DNA of 64,000 nucleotides from Silene latifolia (Eukaryota; Streptophyta; Magnoliopsida; Caryophyllales; Caryophyllaceae): assembly GCF_048544455.1 (NCBI RefSeq), contig NC_133537.1:151630058-151694057 (forward strand), given 5' to 3'. Below the pieces are notes generated by a model, which searched no databases, had not been told where the DNA came from, and saw only the letters and a program-made list of their open reading frames with translations. Positions within the stretch are counted from its first letter, which is position 1. Each line of letters starts with the position of its first letter. This document shows, one piece after another, positions 33,745 to 46,675 of the stretch. The position numbers and the translations under genes were made by a program.

Positions 33745-36010
33745 CTATCCCTATCTTTTATGTTTCAATCTCAATTAGTATGTGATACAAGTTGTGATGA
33801 TTACCCTTTTTATTGTAAATAGGGGCTCTTACCAAGGACAAAGGCAAGGAGAAGCAAGCCTAGAGGATCACGAGGGAAGCTAGCGTAGCCAACCATGGTG
33901 ATGGATCAATGGAAGCTTGGCTTTAATTTGCTTTGTCTTTAATTTTATGATGTATTTCATGTTTTAGAACTATTTTGATTTCCTTGTGTGACTTGGAAAT
34001 TGGTTTGTATCCTTTAAACACGGGTTGTATTTTGGATATTGGTGATTTGGTTTCCAACCCAAATCACTTGTTTTATTATGTTACTTGTTCTAAAATCATC
34101 ATCATTAATTACGTGCGTAGAGAAACATTAGATAAACAACTTAAATTGATTGTTTAGACGATTATGATGATGGGATCATTATATGTCCATAAGCTATGAA
34201 TTTGATTCTCCTTATGTCATTATTACTAAAAGTAACAAGTTACTTATCAATTATAAAGTTGTAATGAGTTTTTGAACTCATCAAGTAGGGAATTTACGAT
34301 ACCATATGGACACATTATTCTAAACGGATGGTCAACCATGAGATACCTAGAATAGAGTCTATTAAACCAGATTACATGGATCAGACTGTCATATAATCAA
34401 GCTGCCATGTTAGGATGGCCTTTTGAAGGCTAATACATTGTCTTGGATAAATCCTAATACTCCGTTAAATATATATGTTTGTGCCTCACAAAGCTATCTC
34501 TCAAGAAGTTAGATATATTTCTGAGAGATAGAGTGGGAGTAGAATGTATCGTCACAAACATCTCTTATAGTTGAAATGTTACTTTGTGAAAGTAATAGAA
34601 TTATAGAGTGGGAGTTGGTATTGAACTATTATCTATGAAGATAGTATGAGAGCATAGTTCAGTGGGAGTTTATCGCACATGTCTTATTGTTCAAAAATAT
34701 TACTTTGTGAAAGTGATAGTATCATGACCTTGTTACATACGAGTCGAAACATTACAATCCGAAAATTGTTGCTCATGAGTAGATTTACTTTAAAGTGAGG
34801 GTCTCTTTAAAGGTAAATAGAGCTTTAGAGTACACAAATGCATAAGATTTACATGAAGATGTTGATCAAGATAAATTGTGTTAGGAATTGCCGCATTTCA
34901 TTTTTATGAAGAATGGCAAATATAATTCGCTTTTCAAAAATAGGAATTTAGAGAAGGAAGTGTTTGAAACACAAAATCTTAGATGAAGATCTAAGAATCC
35001 TAACATATTATGCGTAGCTTTCTTCAATGATCATTAGAATGATCTTAAGCAAGCATTATAGGATTTTACTTTTCGTTCATGTGATTATAGTGAATTGTTT
35101 CATTCACATGATTGAAGAATCATGATATACATGAAGTTAAGTGGGAGCTAAAATTATTTTTCCATGTCTTATACATTGAAGACATATTACTTATTGAGTA
35201 TTATGTACCAATGCTCTCTTCTGGCAAGAGTAATTGGAAGACTTGGAAAGGGATGCAAAGTATTCTAGATTTTGAATCTATGTGAGAGTAAATTGGCATA
35301 GAGTTGAGAGTCTTATGAAGATAAGTTCTTTCGTATCTGTTTAACATCAACAAAGTTGAATGGCTTATTCATGATGATGAAAGTGGAATTACTATGATGG
35401 AATCATAGTCGTTCACTGAACCCATTAAGTTGTTGATTACATGAAATCGATTGCTAATGTTTCCGCCATTAGAACGATTATGTATGCCAACAGACGCATG
35501 TGCAGTGATGTACCATATGCTAGGTACATGATGAGTCAATAATAAGTTAATTCATAAGATGGGCTTGTGAAAGCCTTAAAGTACAATTGATGACTTGTAC
35601 ACATGTTTGGATGATAAACTAAGTTAGCTGTTGAAGGGTTGCACAAACTTTAGTTTCCAAGCTTAAAAGGATTTGATGAAATCCTAAGCTAATGTTATTG
35701 ACTAAGGAGTAAGAAACTAAGAAAAGTGTTTTAGTTTCACGCATTACAAATTCTACAAAAAGGATTCTAAGTAAATAGTGATTAAATAGTCAACGTAGGG
35801 ATTAAGGGTGAATCTCTCTACAAATGACTTTATCACAAGTTATGCGATAACAGTGGGAGCTTCTTTCAAGTTAAAGAGCTCAGGTCTAGTATGATGTCTA
35901 GACATACACTTGGATAAAATTCATGTCATTAGAGATGACATTGAATGTAAGGAAATAGCAATTTATAAAGTTGGAATATATGGATATCGGGTATATCCAC
36001 TTGCCAAGCT
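33745..36010 (+). pseudogene. copia pol remnant
   Basis: No long frame survives. Fragments recognisable in mixed frames are the end of RT near 35470-35530 (like 'IMYAM...' followed by '...DVPYAR') and the end of RNase H near 35920-36010 (like 'VIRD..E..EIAIYKV' then 'PLAK'). Protease and integrase parts between 33850 and 35400 are too decayed for me to place. The short ORF at 33975-34157 may be a protease-region relic. Confidence 0.6.
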
Positions 36011-36822
36011 TGTATTGCATTTTAACTAGTGTTATAATACACTAAAGATTATAGAATATGAAGTAGTAATAGTGTATTGACTATTCATATGCGATAATCA
36101 CATTTATCGTTTGAGTTTTATTGAACTCACCTGCTACCTTGTCGTATCCGAATGGGTTGTAGAGACAAATTGCACCGCATTAAAGTGAACTGGATTGACA
36201 TGGTATTCGCCCCTAGTTACTTATATGAGGTGACGTCTCCAAGTGACTAGAGTGTGATGCGATTGATGGCAAGTTCAAGTGCCATAGAGTCATATGGGAT
36301 GACTAGTCGATTACATAGGCAGACTGTATGGGACAATCTGTCGGGCAGTGACCGCTTATAGAGTTCTGGTAATTCATAAAGCCTGGTCGTGGCAAGAGCT
36401 ACTATAGTATTCTTACGAGTCAATTCTTTTGACTAGAGACTATTCGCCCAAGTTGGCCAACTTCTGATTAGCTTTGATTTATACTCTACGATTTCGTAAA
36501 TGAGGTCAAACTGGGTATATTTTGGGCTATGATGGACTGTGGCTGAACGAAGGGAATAGGGCGATAGAAATTGTCCACCCCTTGTCAGGGTTGTTTGAAA
36601 TATCAAGGCCACTCGAGGAGTAGTTAACTTGAAATGCGTGGCCATGCTCGGAAGGTATCTATGATGGATAATTCCGGTCAGATAGTTAATCTCCAGATCG
36701 AGAAAACCACTCAAGATATGATCAAATGTAAGTACGACCTGCAAGACACCTTGCATTGAGTGGGAGATTGTAATAGGACAAGAGAATTGGTGACGCACAC
36801 TTGTCGAGGACAAGTGGGAGAT
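36011..36822 (+). other. copia 3' untranslated region with polypurine tract
   Basis: No coding signal on the plus strand. It ends in CAAGTGGGAGAT (36811-36822), the polypurine tract directly at the LTR border. A minus-strand 146-residue ORF (36433-36873) crosses into the LTR and is a chance frame. Confidence 0.75.
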
Positions 36823-38344
36823 TGTTGGGAAATGTGTCCTCAACAATAGCGCGATCATATGATTTAATATCATAACTAAATCTCAAATTAAGAATACGTG
36901 AGGGATGATTTTTATATATATATTCGACTGATCATCATTAATCAGTAATTATTGGCTGACTAGAGTTTGACATTACTGTCGTGTGACGGTGGTGGTCAGT
37001 TGATCCCTTAAGGTCACACCTAAAGGACAATTCCCTTAATGGATAAATTGATTAATTGTATGACGATACGAGGTAATCAATTCCTTAAAAGTGAACAATT
37101 TACTTGTGAGAGAGAAGAATAATATCTTATTATAATGGGATTAAATAAGATTTATTTTAGTAATAAAAATGCTTTATTACTAAAATTGCATATTGTTTGA
37201 GAAACAATAGAGATAAGAATGAATGGTTAATTATAATTACAAGATGTTGTGAATTATAATTTTATGACCTATTTTATTTATGTGATCAAGTATCACTATT
37301 CAATTTATTGTATGAAATTTAATTAATTTGTAAAATGATATTTATGGGATAAATATGCATTAAATTAATTAATAACATGTAAAATACTACATGTGACATA
37401 TTATGTGACAAATGACAATATGACAAAATAAAATGGTAGTCCATTTTATGATGTATGGACCGAAATGGTGTGTGTGCTAATGGGTAGTGATTATTTTATA
37501 TTATGTGATAATATTTATATAAATAATTGTACCTACCTTTATGTAGCCTTACACACCTAATGATACAAAATAAAGGTTTTCCATAAATCATTAGGACTAG
37601 TTTATTTCCTAATTATAGTTCACCATTGTTCGATATATAGGTCTAGATCGCGCACATATCCCATTGTTTCGATTTCAAGACAGATTTCGAAGCAAATATC
37701 TTTTTTAATTATTGTTCTTTATTCTATTGAAACCGCTTCCGCGCAATTTTCGTATCACCTAAGCTATTGATAAGAGAAAAAGAGAAAGGAGATTCCAATT
37801 TTTGTTTGGTTCCCTTTGCCTCTTCCCACCCGGTTTTCCAACTCTTATTATAGAGTTTTTTGGTCTCTTATCTTACTTACTCATTCATTCAAAGTATACA
37901 TGCAAGAGTTTTTGCTCCTCCTTCTCTCTAGCTTTCTCCAACAAGTTTTTGGAGATTCACAAGTTCTTGCTCATCTTTTCTAATATCAAAACAACATTGC
38001 TAGTGTAGTAATAACAATAATATTAGAATCATTTTAAGGATACTAGTATAATAATCTAGTTAATTAGTATAATAGTTTAAGGGTAAGTCTTGTGTGCAAT
38101 CTATGGAGGATTTCTATACTTGGGATCTTGGAATATCATCCATCATTATAAGCTCAAGAAAAAGTGAAGGAAGGTGACCTTACTTGTGCCCATAATTTCG
38201 AACCAACCAACAATGTAAGGAACATTGTTTTTTATTATATATCTTTCATTTTGTTATGCATGCACTAGATCTAAAGAACATATAATTAATAAGTTAATTA
38301 GTTCACTATTAGAGGAGTCTAATAAGAGGTATATGAACCTAACA
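36823..38344 (+). repeat. copia right LTR
   Basis: Starts TGTTGGGAAATGTG, ends ACCTAACA. It contains the 197 bp insertion at 37561-37757. Confidence 0.92.
37561..37757. mobile_element. 197 bp solo LTR or TRIM-like insertion
   Basis: Present only in the right copia LTR. It starts TGATAC and ends GTATCA (perfect terminal inverted repeat), with TSD CCTAA at 37556-37560 and 37758-37762. The left LTR shows the empty site at about 30160-30170. The 5 bp duplication and TG...CA ends indicate an LTR made by a retroviral-type integrase. At 197 bp it fits a TRIM/SMART-type LTR. Element N has the same six-base ends, but the rest is unlike. Confidence 0.85.
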
Positions 38345-38349
38345 GGTTT

Positions 38350-39375
38350 CCCCTAATTACCCATTAACCCTAGCTAAGGAATTACTCACTCATTATCATG
38401 TTGAACATGCTAGCAAGGTTGTCAATCATACCAACAAAGTGAAACATGATGAATAAATGAAAGTAATTAGCAATAATTAAAAAGGGATTAAGAGAATTAT
38501 ACCTACTAATGATTCCAATAATAAAGCAATGAATAAAAGAAGTACTTGATGCTTGATTGAGAGGTTTTCAATCTCCCAATAATAACCCAAATAATCTTCA
38601 ATTACCCAAAATAAAGGATGAACAAAAGAGAGATTAAGGAAATAAAACTTGTATTAAAACTTGATTAATTGTTGATTACAATATTAAAGAGAGATTTGAT
38701 TGATATTAACTACACTAAAGATTGCTAAGAAGAACATGCTCTTCTAATTAGACTAATGGGGTATTTATAGTGGGGATTAGGTGTAGGAATTAGGGTTAAC
38801 TAAGGGCTTAAATGACGATTAAGTCCCTACTTAAGGAAACGCCGGTATTTTTGGAAGGATGGGCATCTTTCTTGAAGCTTGAAGAAACGAAATTGTCTGC
38901 CTGGGAATCCGTGCGTCTTTAGCACGGGACGGCCGGATTCGTGGGTCTCTGCCCTTGCGTCTTGGAGTGAAGACGCATGGATTGTGAAGGTGGAGGACGG
39001 GCGTCTTTAGGACAATCCGCACGGATTGCTGTGCAGTTTCATTTCTTCTTCTTTTCTTCCCTTTTCTTCATAAAATCCTTGGGGATTTCCTCGGGGATGC
39101 AAGGATCTTTTCTCATCATTGCCCATCTACTATAGTATGTACAAAGGCCTTCTAATCTTATCTCTCCTTGATGCTTGGTCATTTGAATTTAATCAATTTA
39201 GTCTCGTTTTTCCATGAAAATGCAAGGTTTGCACTCCTTTCCTACCAAGGACACAAAACCTCAAAGAATATGCAAAACAAAGAACTAAAGACAATAAATG
39301 ACCCAAATATGCACTAAAAAGCATGGGAACAAGGCTAATTCGGGGATTAAATATGCTCTAATTATGGTCACATCA
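38350..39375 (-). repeat. array middle LTR, second part
   Basis: Continuation after the copia element, ending GGTCACATCA. It lacks about 43 bp of the GACG motif cluster that both outer LTRs retain (junction near 38955). Confidence 0.9.
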
Positions 39376-41353
39376 AATATCCCCAAACCGAACCTTTGCT
39401 CGTCCCGAGTAAAGAGGTGACAAAGACTAGGACCATTATTTAAACTAACCTAATAACATAGCCGATATGAGACAATTAGCAGGTCTCACTCCGCCCCTTC
39501 AACTCACATCAAGACAACCATGAGGTAGGATGCCTTCTTGCAAGGCAAGGTGGGTCTTGCCAAAATGGCGACACATCCAAACATTAAGCACACAAAATAA
39601 AATAATGGATGCATCTACAAAAGAATAGCCACTTTCCTCATCTAAGTGGCAGAAATTATCTACAAGGGAAGCAATTCAAGGGTACACACTCCTTCATAGA
39701 TGCAATTTATTCAAACTACTAAGCCTAGAAGGATACCAATAAATCACCTCCAAGTTGTGTCAAGCTAGGGTACCTTTATCCTCAATCGTTAAATGCTTTT
39801 GTCAAGAGTAGACTCCCTATGGTGTTAGAAACACTGGAGGATCGCGGAATTCCCCCTCTTGCCTAGACAAGAAGAAGGGTCGTCCCCTCTCTACCATGCA
39901 CAAAAATGGATACGGTGGATAAGGGATCGATAGATATTTGAGTTTCACTTTGGGAGTTTGCTTTCATTTTTGTTTTTCCCCCCAATTTCATGTGGCACAT
40001 AACATTTGAGAACACTTTCTTGCCATTTCTTTTTGATTTTTTGCAATTCAACACTTGACAACTTTCTTTGCATTTCTTTTGAACATTTTCTATGTCACCC
40101 CATATGTAGTGAGGGTGGTTTATATTTGAAGCTTAGGAGTTCTATTTTTGCTCCTCTTTTCATTTGATGCATTTTTTTTTTGCAAACTTTCTTTCACTTT
40201 TCATTTCATTGAACTCAAATTGATTTCTTTTTGTGCCCATTCCCTTTGATGACAAAAAATGTGGTAGAACATAGATGATGGTTGGATGGATGCATGGTTT
40301 CAAGGGTCACCTTGGAATAAACGGTAGCCAAGGAGTTATCACACCACAAGGTACTCTTGACTAGGCCTTAATCCATGGGTCAAAGGATACTAGCATGACA
40401 CATCCTAGGGTGTTTTACAAGTATTCTAACAAGCAATGTCTTAAGAAGAAAAAGCATCTACTAGGGCCTATATACACTTGTCAAGCTTCTCAAGTAGACG
40501 GTTTCGCAAAATTTTTCTAACATGCAACTACATGCCATGATGCAACTAGCATATATACATCCTAATGCAAATGATTCTACCAACTAATATGACATATAAA
40601 CTAAATGCAAGTCCTAAACTCACATTATTTTACCGCATCAATCAAAATAAAGCCACATAGTCATTAACATAAAGAGGAAAAAGGAGATTGGAAATATCAT
40701 ACCATGCGGTCTTCAATATCCTCATGTCTCGGATGTGGCGTAGTCGATCAATGTGAACAAGGGTAAAAAAAACACAATATATACAATAATATATACATAA
40801 CTACACTACAAAGGAAATGAACTTGTTTTTGGTTTTTCAATTTTTCAAATTTTTATGGTTTTTTCGAAATTTTTCAATTTTTTTGGATTTTTGAATAAAA
40901 GTTAAGTTAGAATTCCCCATCCCCACACTAATATGGGCATTCTTCTCAATGTCCAAAATGATGGGAAATCATGCAAGCATGATGCATGAATTCTACACTA
41001 AATGCAAGCTACACTAATCTACACTACATGATGCATGGGTTTTTTGTTTATGACGGAGAGGATAATTTAGATTACCTCCCGTTGTGTATGTATGTACTTC
41101 CCCAAACCGAGTTAGACATTATTTCTAATGTCCTAAGGTTGGGTGTAGTTCATGCACACACGATGCAATGCATGAAACTAAATTTGTCATTTTGGATTTT
41201 CAAAAGTGGGAACAATGAAATAAGAACATCTCAATGGGGCCGAGGTGTTAGTCCTCTATGTTGCTAGGACTACTCCAATCATGATCAAGATAAATAAATA
41301 AAACAAAGAGGGAAATAGACAAACCTCAAGAGGGTAGGAGCCTCCCAAGCTTG
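39376..41353 (-). other. unit B 3' non-coding region with polypurine tract
   Basis: Collinear with 21258-23245. The inverted repeat TTTGCTCG-TCC-CGAGTAAA is at 39395-39413. No gene seen. Confidence 0.7.
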
Positions 41354-42925
41354 CTAATCTTCCATCATATCATCACTATCATCATCTTCCTCAATAGAAG
41401 TGGACTCATCACCACTTCCCTCTTCACTTTCTTGTTCACTTTGTTCATCATCCTCTTCTTCTTCTTCAATAGCCTCTTCATTAATGCGATCATCAACCGC
41501 ATCACCGACAACCTCATCGTCACCCGGAATCTCACCCCTAGATGCACTCGGAAAGAAGACTTCCCTATCCGCCCAACTAGGCAAAGGACATGAAGGATCA
41601 AGTAGTCCTTGCCTAACTAAGTTAAGGAGGGTTGGATATTGGGCGAAGTAAGCATCTTCCCGATCCTTAAAAGCTTGCTTGTGCATCTCTTGCATAAGAA
41701 GAGTCATATAATCTTTGCTTGCTTCAACACCTTCGGGTTTAAACTCTTGGTACTTGAAAGGATAGGGTGGTGTGACAATGGAAGAGGAGGGCATTTCAAT
41801 TTCATCCCTTTGTTGTCGGATAATGTATTCGACCTCTTTTGAGAGGGGAAGGAGATAGATGGTCCGATGGACACTTAAACGACAAATCTTTGAAGGCAAA
41901 GTAAAAGATCTAGCCTCACTAGGGAGCCATCTATACTTGGTGTCAAGAGGGTTATGAGAGACCCACTTGTATTTGTTTATCGTAGCATCAATATCAATGA
42001 GTTGACCACCCTTCTTCGCCACATACTTGCTATCCTTGTTGAAGTTCGGATCAAAGTATTTAGCCAAAAGAGTGACTAGACCTCTATGCATAATAATGGT
42101 AGTGCCTTGCTTCCCACAATCAACATTTAGCCATCTATCCACCAAAAGCCTTAGAGAGTTGAAAGGCTTGGTGAATTCCCTTCCAATGTTTAAGGACGAC
42201 TCAAGAAGAACAAAATCGAGATTGGTAAAGTGGTTGGTGTCTTTTCTTGCAATGATGGTATTCCCTATGACCTTGTACCACACTCTAATGCCCGGATGGT
42301 GGATTAATAGAGCGCGACTAGCATGATAGTTATTAAATTTCCTTCCGAAAATCGCTTCCCAAAGAGGAGCGGGGTCATACTTGCCAACATTCTTGAAATA
42401 ACTAGGTGAATCACTAAGACCCAAATCTTTACTCATTTCCTCAAAGGAGATGCGCCTACTAACATTAGCTAGGCGGAACTCGATGCTTTCCATAGTCTCA
42501 ACTTTTGTAACTTTCAAAGAACTCAAGAATTCTAAGGTAAGGGAGGGGTATGTTAATTCTTTTGTTGTAAACAATTTGCCTAACCCTATGGCTTCAAAGA
42601 AGGCTCTAGTTTGCTCAAGGACACCCAACTTATCTAAGGCATCTTTACAAATAAACTTGGTGGATCGAATGGATTTTCTAGCATACTTGGCAAAAGTTTC
42701 CTTATGGGAGTTAGAGATGAAAATTACCTCCGGATAGTTCGAAAGTTGAGAAATTTCCGGAGTAGTAGAAGTTGTTGCTTCCAAGGGAGGTTGTTGTTGT
42801 TGCACTTCCAAGTTTGAACTAGCTACCACCATAGCCAATGAGGCTTTCTTTGCTTGAAGGCTCTTTTGTCTTGTTGAGAGTGCCTTTGCCTTTGGTGCCT
42901 TTGTTGCTTCTTTTGTCCTTGCCAT
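41354..42925 (-). CDS. unit B second protein, Athila ORF1-like, full length
   Basis: A 523-residue ORF with basic N-terminus ('MARTKEATKAPKAKALS'), long central region as in unit A, and an intact highly acidic C-terminus (about residues 455-523, 'NEEAIEEEEEDDEQSEQESE' onward to 'DDDSDDMMED'). The shape of basic start, globular middle and acidic tail is kept, which unit A lost by frameshift. Function unknown in the family. Nothing in it resembles a membrane-anchored envelope protein. This is the best-preserved large frame of the array although its neighbouring Gag is destroyed. Confidence 0.72.
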   Translation of the reverse strand: MARTKEATKAPKAKALSTRQKSLQAKKASLAMVVASSNLEVQQQQPPLEATTSTTPEISQLSNYPEVIFISNSHKETFAKYARKSIRSTKFICKDALDKLGVLEQTRAFFEAIGLGKLFTTKELTYPSLTLEFLSSLKVTKVETMESIEFRLANVSRRISFEEMSKDLGLSDSPSYFKNVGKYDPAPLWEAIFGRKFNNYHASRALLIHHPGIRVWYKVIGNTIIARKDTNHFTNLDFVLLESSLNIGREFTKPFNSLRLLVDRWLNVDCGKQGTTIIMHRGLVTLLAKYFDPNFNKDSKYVAKKGGQLIDIDATINKYKWVSHNPLDTKYRWLPSEARSFTLPSKICRLSVHRTIYLLPLSKEVEYIIRQQRDEIEMPSSSIVTPPYPFKYQEFKPEGVEASKDYMTLLMQEMHKQAFKDREDAYFAQYPTLLNLVRQGLLDPSCPLPSWADREVFFPSASRGEIPGDDEVVGDAVDDRINEEAIEEEEEDDEQSEQESEEGSGDESTSIEEDDDSDDMMED

Positions 42926-43962
42926 TGATGCTTAAACCAAGAAAAGAGTGAAAATCTTCAATTTCCAAGTGTACCCAAATCGATTTTAAGATGAAAGGCT
43001 TTGCCTTTGTAAATTCAAAAATCGATTCAAAGGTTGAAGATTTTGGTGCTTGGTTTGATTTTTGTTGAAAGAGGAGTGATTAATTTTTGTTGAAAGGATG
43101 TTTTGATTTGATTTTGATGAATGTGGTTGAGGAAATCTTGTTTTGGTGATGGAGAGGATGAGGGTTTTGAGTTTGGGGGTTTATGGGTAGTGTTTTGATT
43201 GAAGGAATGAAGAAATGAATGTGGGAGGGGGTTTATAAAAGACCCAAAAATTTTGAATTCCAGGGGGAAGACGGTGGCTTTCCTTCGGGACGCCCGGATT
43301 CTGTCTGTTCTGGGCTTTAGAATTCTCGCCTAAAGACGGTCGTCTTTGAGCAAAGACGCTCGGATTGTTCAGCTGCGGGACGGGCGTCTTTCACTGAAGA
43401 CGGGCGGATTCCTTTCCAGGGAATTTTCTTGTTTTTCTCAGCCAAAAAGACGGGCGTCTTCTCTTGCAGGACGGGCGTCTTTTTGAGGACGGGCGGATTC
43501 TTTTGTAGGACGCCCGGTTTTGCTAACAGTCCTAAAATTTTAAAAATTCAGCTCAGAGGGATGGGCGTTTTGTGACAAATACGCTCGGGTTGCCTGAAGA
43601 CGGGCGGATTCTCTTGGAAACGCTCGGATTCTACCCCTTTTACCCGGATTCAGTTCCATCTGTGTACTTGAATATCCCTTGTCATTTTTCATTCTTCAAA
43701 ATCTCGTGTTCTTCATTGTGGGTCACTACTAAGGCATGGATAGCCTAGGCAATTGCTATCCCCACACTAAGCTAAAGCACTACACATCAATTGAAATCAT
43801 TAGTCCCTCCCTCACTTATCTCAAAAATGATAATTATCTTGATCAAGGCATAAAAATCCAAAAATGACAAAAATGCAATACGAGAATTAAAATGCGAGTT
43901 AGAAATATTTACAAATGGTGGTTTAGGGAGGACTCCACCAAACTCTCATCCTTAGTGAGATG
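42926..43962. other. unit B spacer with GACG motif array
   Basis: Counterpart of 24812-25858. Motifs (AAGACGGGCGTCTT, GACGCCCGGATTC types) lie at about 43268-43640. No RT or integrase signature. Confidence 0.8.
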
Positions 43963-46675
43963 TCATGGGGGCATGTCCAAGGTGTTGTTGATGTTGCTCA
44001 ACACCTTGAAGAAGTAATCAAAAGCTTGTTCATTGTCATGATAAAGATCTTCAATAGATCTTTGCCCTTGTTATCGGTCTTGATCGATAGCATTACCAAT
44101 ATAGGGATTGAAAATCCCTTCAAACTCATCGTCCCAAAGACCACAAACTTCATCTACTTGATCACTAAAGATCTCTTGAGTTGATAGAGACAACTCTCCC
44201 ATTTTCTTGTCTTGGCCAATGAGGCCATCTTCTTCATTGCTTGACTTTGGTGAGCTTTTCAAGCTCTCTTTGTTACAATTCACTTGCTCTTTGAATGGAG
44301 CATCTTCAATTTTCTTCTTCTATTAGGGTTCCGACTTCTTCCTATCATCCTTCCGGCTATAATGATCAATCATAAAACATGGTTCATGGAAACGGGGAGC
44401 TCTCATGGTCTTGTCAAGATTGAAAGTTATACTCTCATCTCCCACTTCTAGAGTGAGCTCTCCATGTTTCACATCAATCACCGCACCCGCGGTGTGTAAG
44501 AAAGGTCTTCCTAGAATGATTGGAATGTTGGAGTCTTCTTCCATATCAACAATGACAAAGTCCTCCGGGATGAAAAATTTCCCAATTCGTACAGGAACAT
44601 CTTCCCATATCCCTAATGGTGTCTTCGTCGATCTATCGGCCATTTGGAGTGTGATATTGGTGCATTTAAGCTCTCCCATCCCCAACCTTTTACTCACCGA
44701 GTACGGCATAACACTCACACTAGCCCATAGATCACGTAAGGGTTTGTTGATCGTGGTGTCGCCAATGGTACACGGTATTGAGAAGCTTCCCGGATCCTTG
44801 AGTTTTGGAGGTGAACTCCCTTGAAGTATTGCACTACTCACCTTAGTTAAGGCGATAGTCTCAAGCTTCTGGATCGACTTCTTCTTTGTGAGGATGTCTT
44901 TCATGTATTTCGCATAGGCCGGCACGTGATTGATTAATTCCGTGAAAGGAATTGAGACTTCTAAATTCTTCACAATTTCCATAAATTTTCAAAGTTGGTC
45001 ATCAAATTTGGGTTTGGCTTTACGACTTGGAAAAGGAAGTCTAATCACGATGGGCTCCTTCTCCTTGACCTTGTCTTCATTTTTCTTTGAAATTTCTTCT
45101 TTTGATGGTTCTCCATCCTTGGAGTTTTTCACAATTTCTTCTTTGTCACTAGCTTCCACAACTTCATTCTCAACTTGCTTCTTCGGTGCTTCATACCTTG
45201 TACCACTTCTCAAGTGAATGGCACTAACCGTTTCATGTCTTGGGGGATTACTTTGAGGTGGTAATTGCCCCTTTTGTCTTTGTGAGCTTGAAGATGCTAG
45301 TTGAGTCAATTGGGTTTCCACCATTTTGGTGTAAGCTAGGATGTTGTTGATCGTGGTTTTCTTTGCTTGACTATCTTTTTGCATTTGAGTGAAAAACTCT
45401 TGTTGATTCTTTTGCATTTGAAGGACCGCTTTTTGAACATCAAAACCTTGGTCATTTTGTTGATTGTATGGAGATTGATTTTGGTAACCTTGGTTTTGGT
45501 TGTAAAAGGGTCTTTGATTTTGGTTTCTCATGGGAGGTGGGGTGTATGTTGTTTGAGGGTTTTGAACATTTTGGCTTTTGTATGAGAGATTTGGATGGAA
45601 TTTGGTGTTTTCATTGTAATAGTTGGAATAAGTGGTACCACTCTTCTATGCTTGGAAAGCATTCACTTGTTCATTTATTCCCCTACATTCACTTGGGTCA
45701 TGTCCCAAAGTTCCACAATTCTCAAATATCCCACTTGGGATTGATGAAGATGCCGTCATGGCATTAACATGATGCTTTGGTGATTTTGAGGCTTCTTCAA
45801 CTCTAGCCATAGCTTTTTCAAACTTCAAATTGATGGTGTCAATGTGGGCACTAAGTTGAGCACCCAATTGAGTAACGGACTCCACTTCATGCTTTCCTCC
45901 TCTAGTAGCCTTGCGAGGTCTACTATATTGTGAGTTATGGACCGCCATTTCCTCAATTTTGTTCCAAGTTTGATTGTCATCAATTTCGGTGAACATTCCA
46001 TTTGATCGCATGTTGAGAATGTTCCTTGAATCTTCATATAGACCATTCCAAAATTGTTGTACCAAGAACCACTCTCTAAGTCCATGGTGAGGACATGAGC
46101 GACAAATTCCTTTGAACCGCTCCCAAGCTTCATACAAAGATTCTTCATCCCTTTGCTTAAAACTCGTAATTTGAGCTCTTAGCATGTTAGTCTTTTCCGG
46201 TGGATATAACTTTTTGTAGAAAGCTAGAGCCAACTTTTTCCAAGAATCAATTCCGAGAGTGGCCTTGTCAAGGCCCTTCAACCATTGTTTCGCGGTGCCA
46301 ATTAGAGAAAAAGGAAATAAGACCCATCGAATTTGGTCTTGAGTTACACCGGTTTGAGAAATCGCATCACAATAGTCACAAAAGGTCTCCATATGAGAGT
46401 GAGGGTCTTCACTAGGCATCCCCCCAAATTGGCTTCTTTCGACTTATTGGATAAATGCGGATTTGGTAATGAAATTTCCGGTTAGATGTTGTGGTGTGGG
46501 AGTACCATTGGGTAGGTTCTCCTCGGTGGGTACGGAATGTGATGAAAACTTAGGCATTGTGGGTTGCTTTTGTGTTGTATTTTGTGTTGGGTTCTCTTCA
46601 CCTTCTCTTGCAAAAGGGTTGATGAACTCAATAGTTGGTTGAATATCTACAACATCACCAATACCTTCTAGACAT
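43963..46675 (-). pseudogene. unit B Gag-protease pseudogene
   Basis: Collinear with the unit A polyprotein but broken many times. An 86-base deletion (equivalent to 28561-28646 in A) removes most of the N-terminal coding part, leaving ATG at 46673-46675 out of frame. There are in-frame stops near 46443, 45645, 44985 and 44320. The first zinc-knuckle Cys is Phe ('IFENCGTLGHDPSEC'), and the protease motif DLGAS reads DLWAS. The codon that is TAA in A is CAA here. It cannot make a working Gag or protease. Confidence 0.85.

Larger units (their letters stand above)
29466..38344 (+). mobile_element. Ty1/copia element inserted in the middle LTR
   Basis: LTRs are 29466-30749 (1284 bp) and 36823-38344 (1522 bp, including a 197 bp insertion), starting TGTTGGG and ending CTAACA. 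TSD GGTTT (29461-29465, 38345-38349). A tRNA-Met primer site follows the left LTR and a polypurine tract (AGTGGGAGAT) precedes the right. Gag is intact and pol is decayed, so the element cannot be autonomous now. Confidence 0.93.

Noticed and set aside
36433..36873. 146-residue minus-strand ORF
   Set aside because: It crosses the copia LTR border and polypurine tract and has no recognisable domain.
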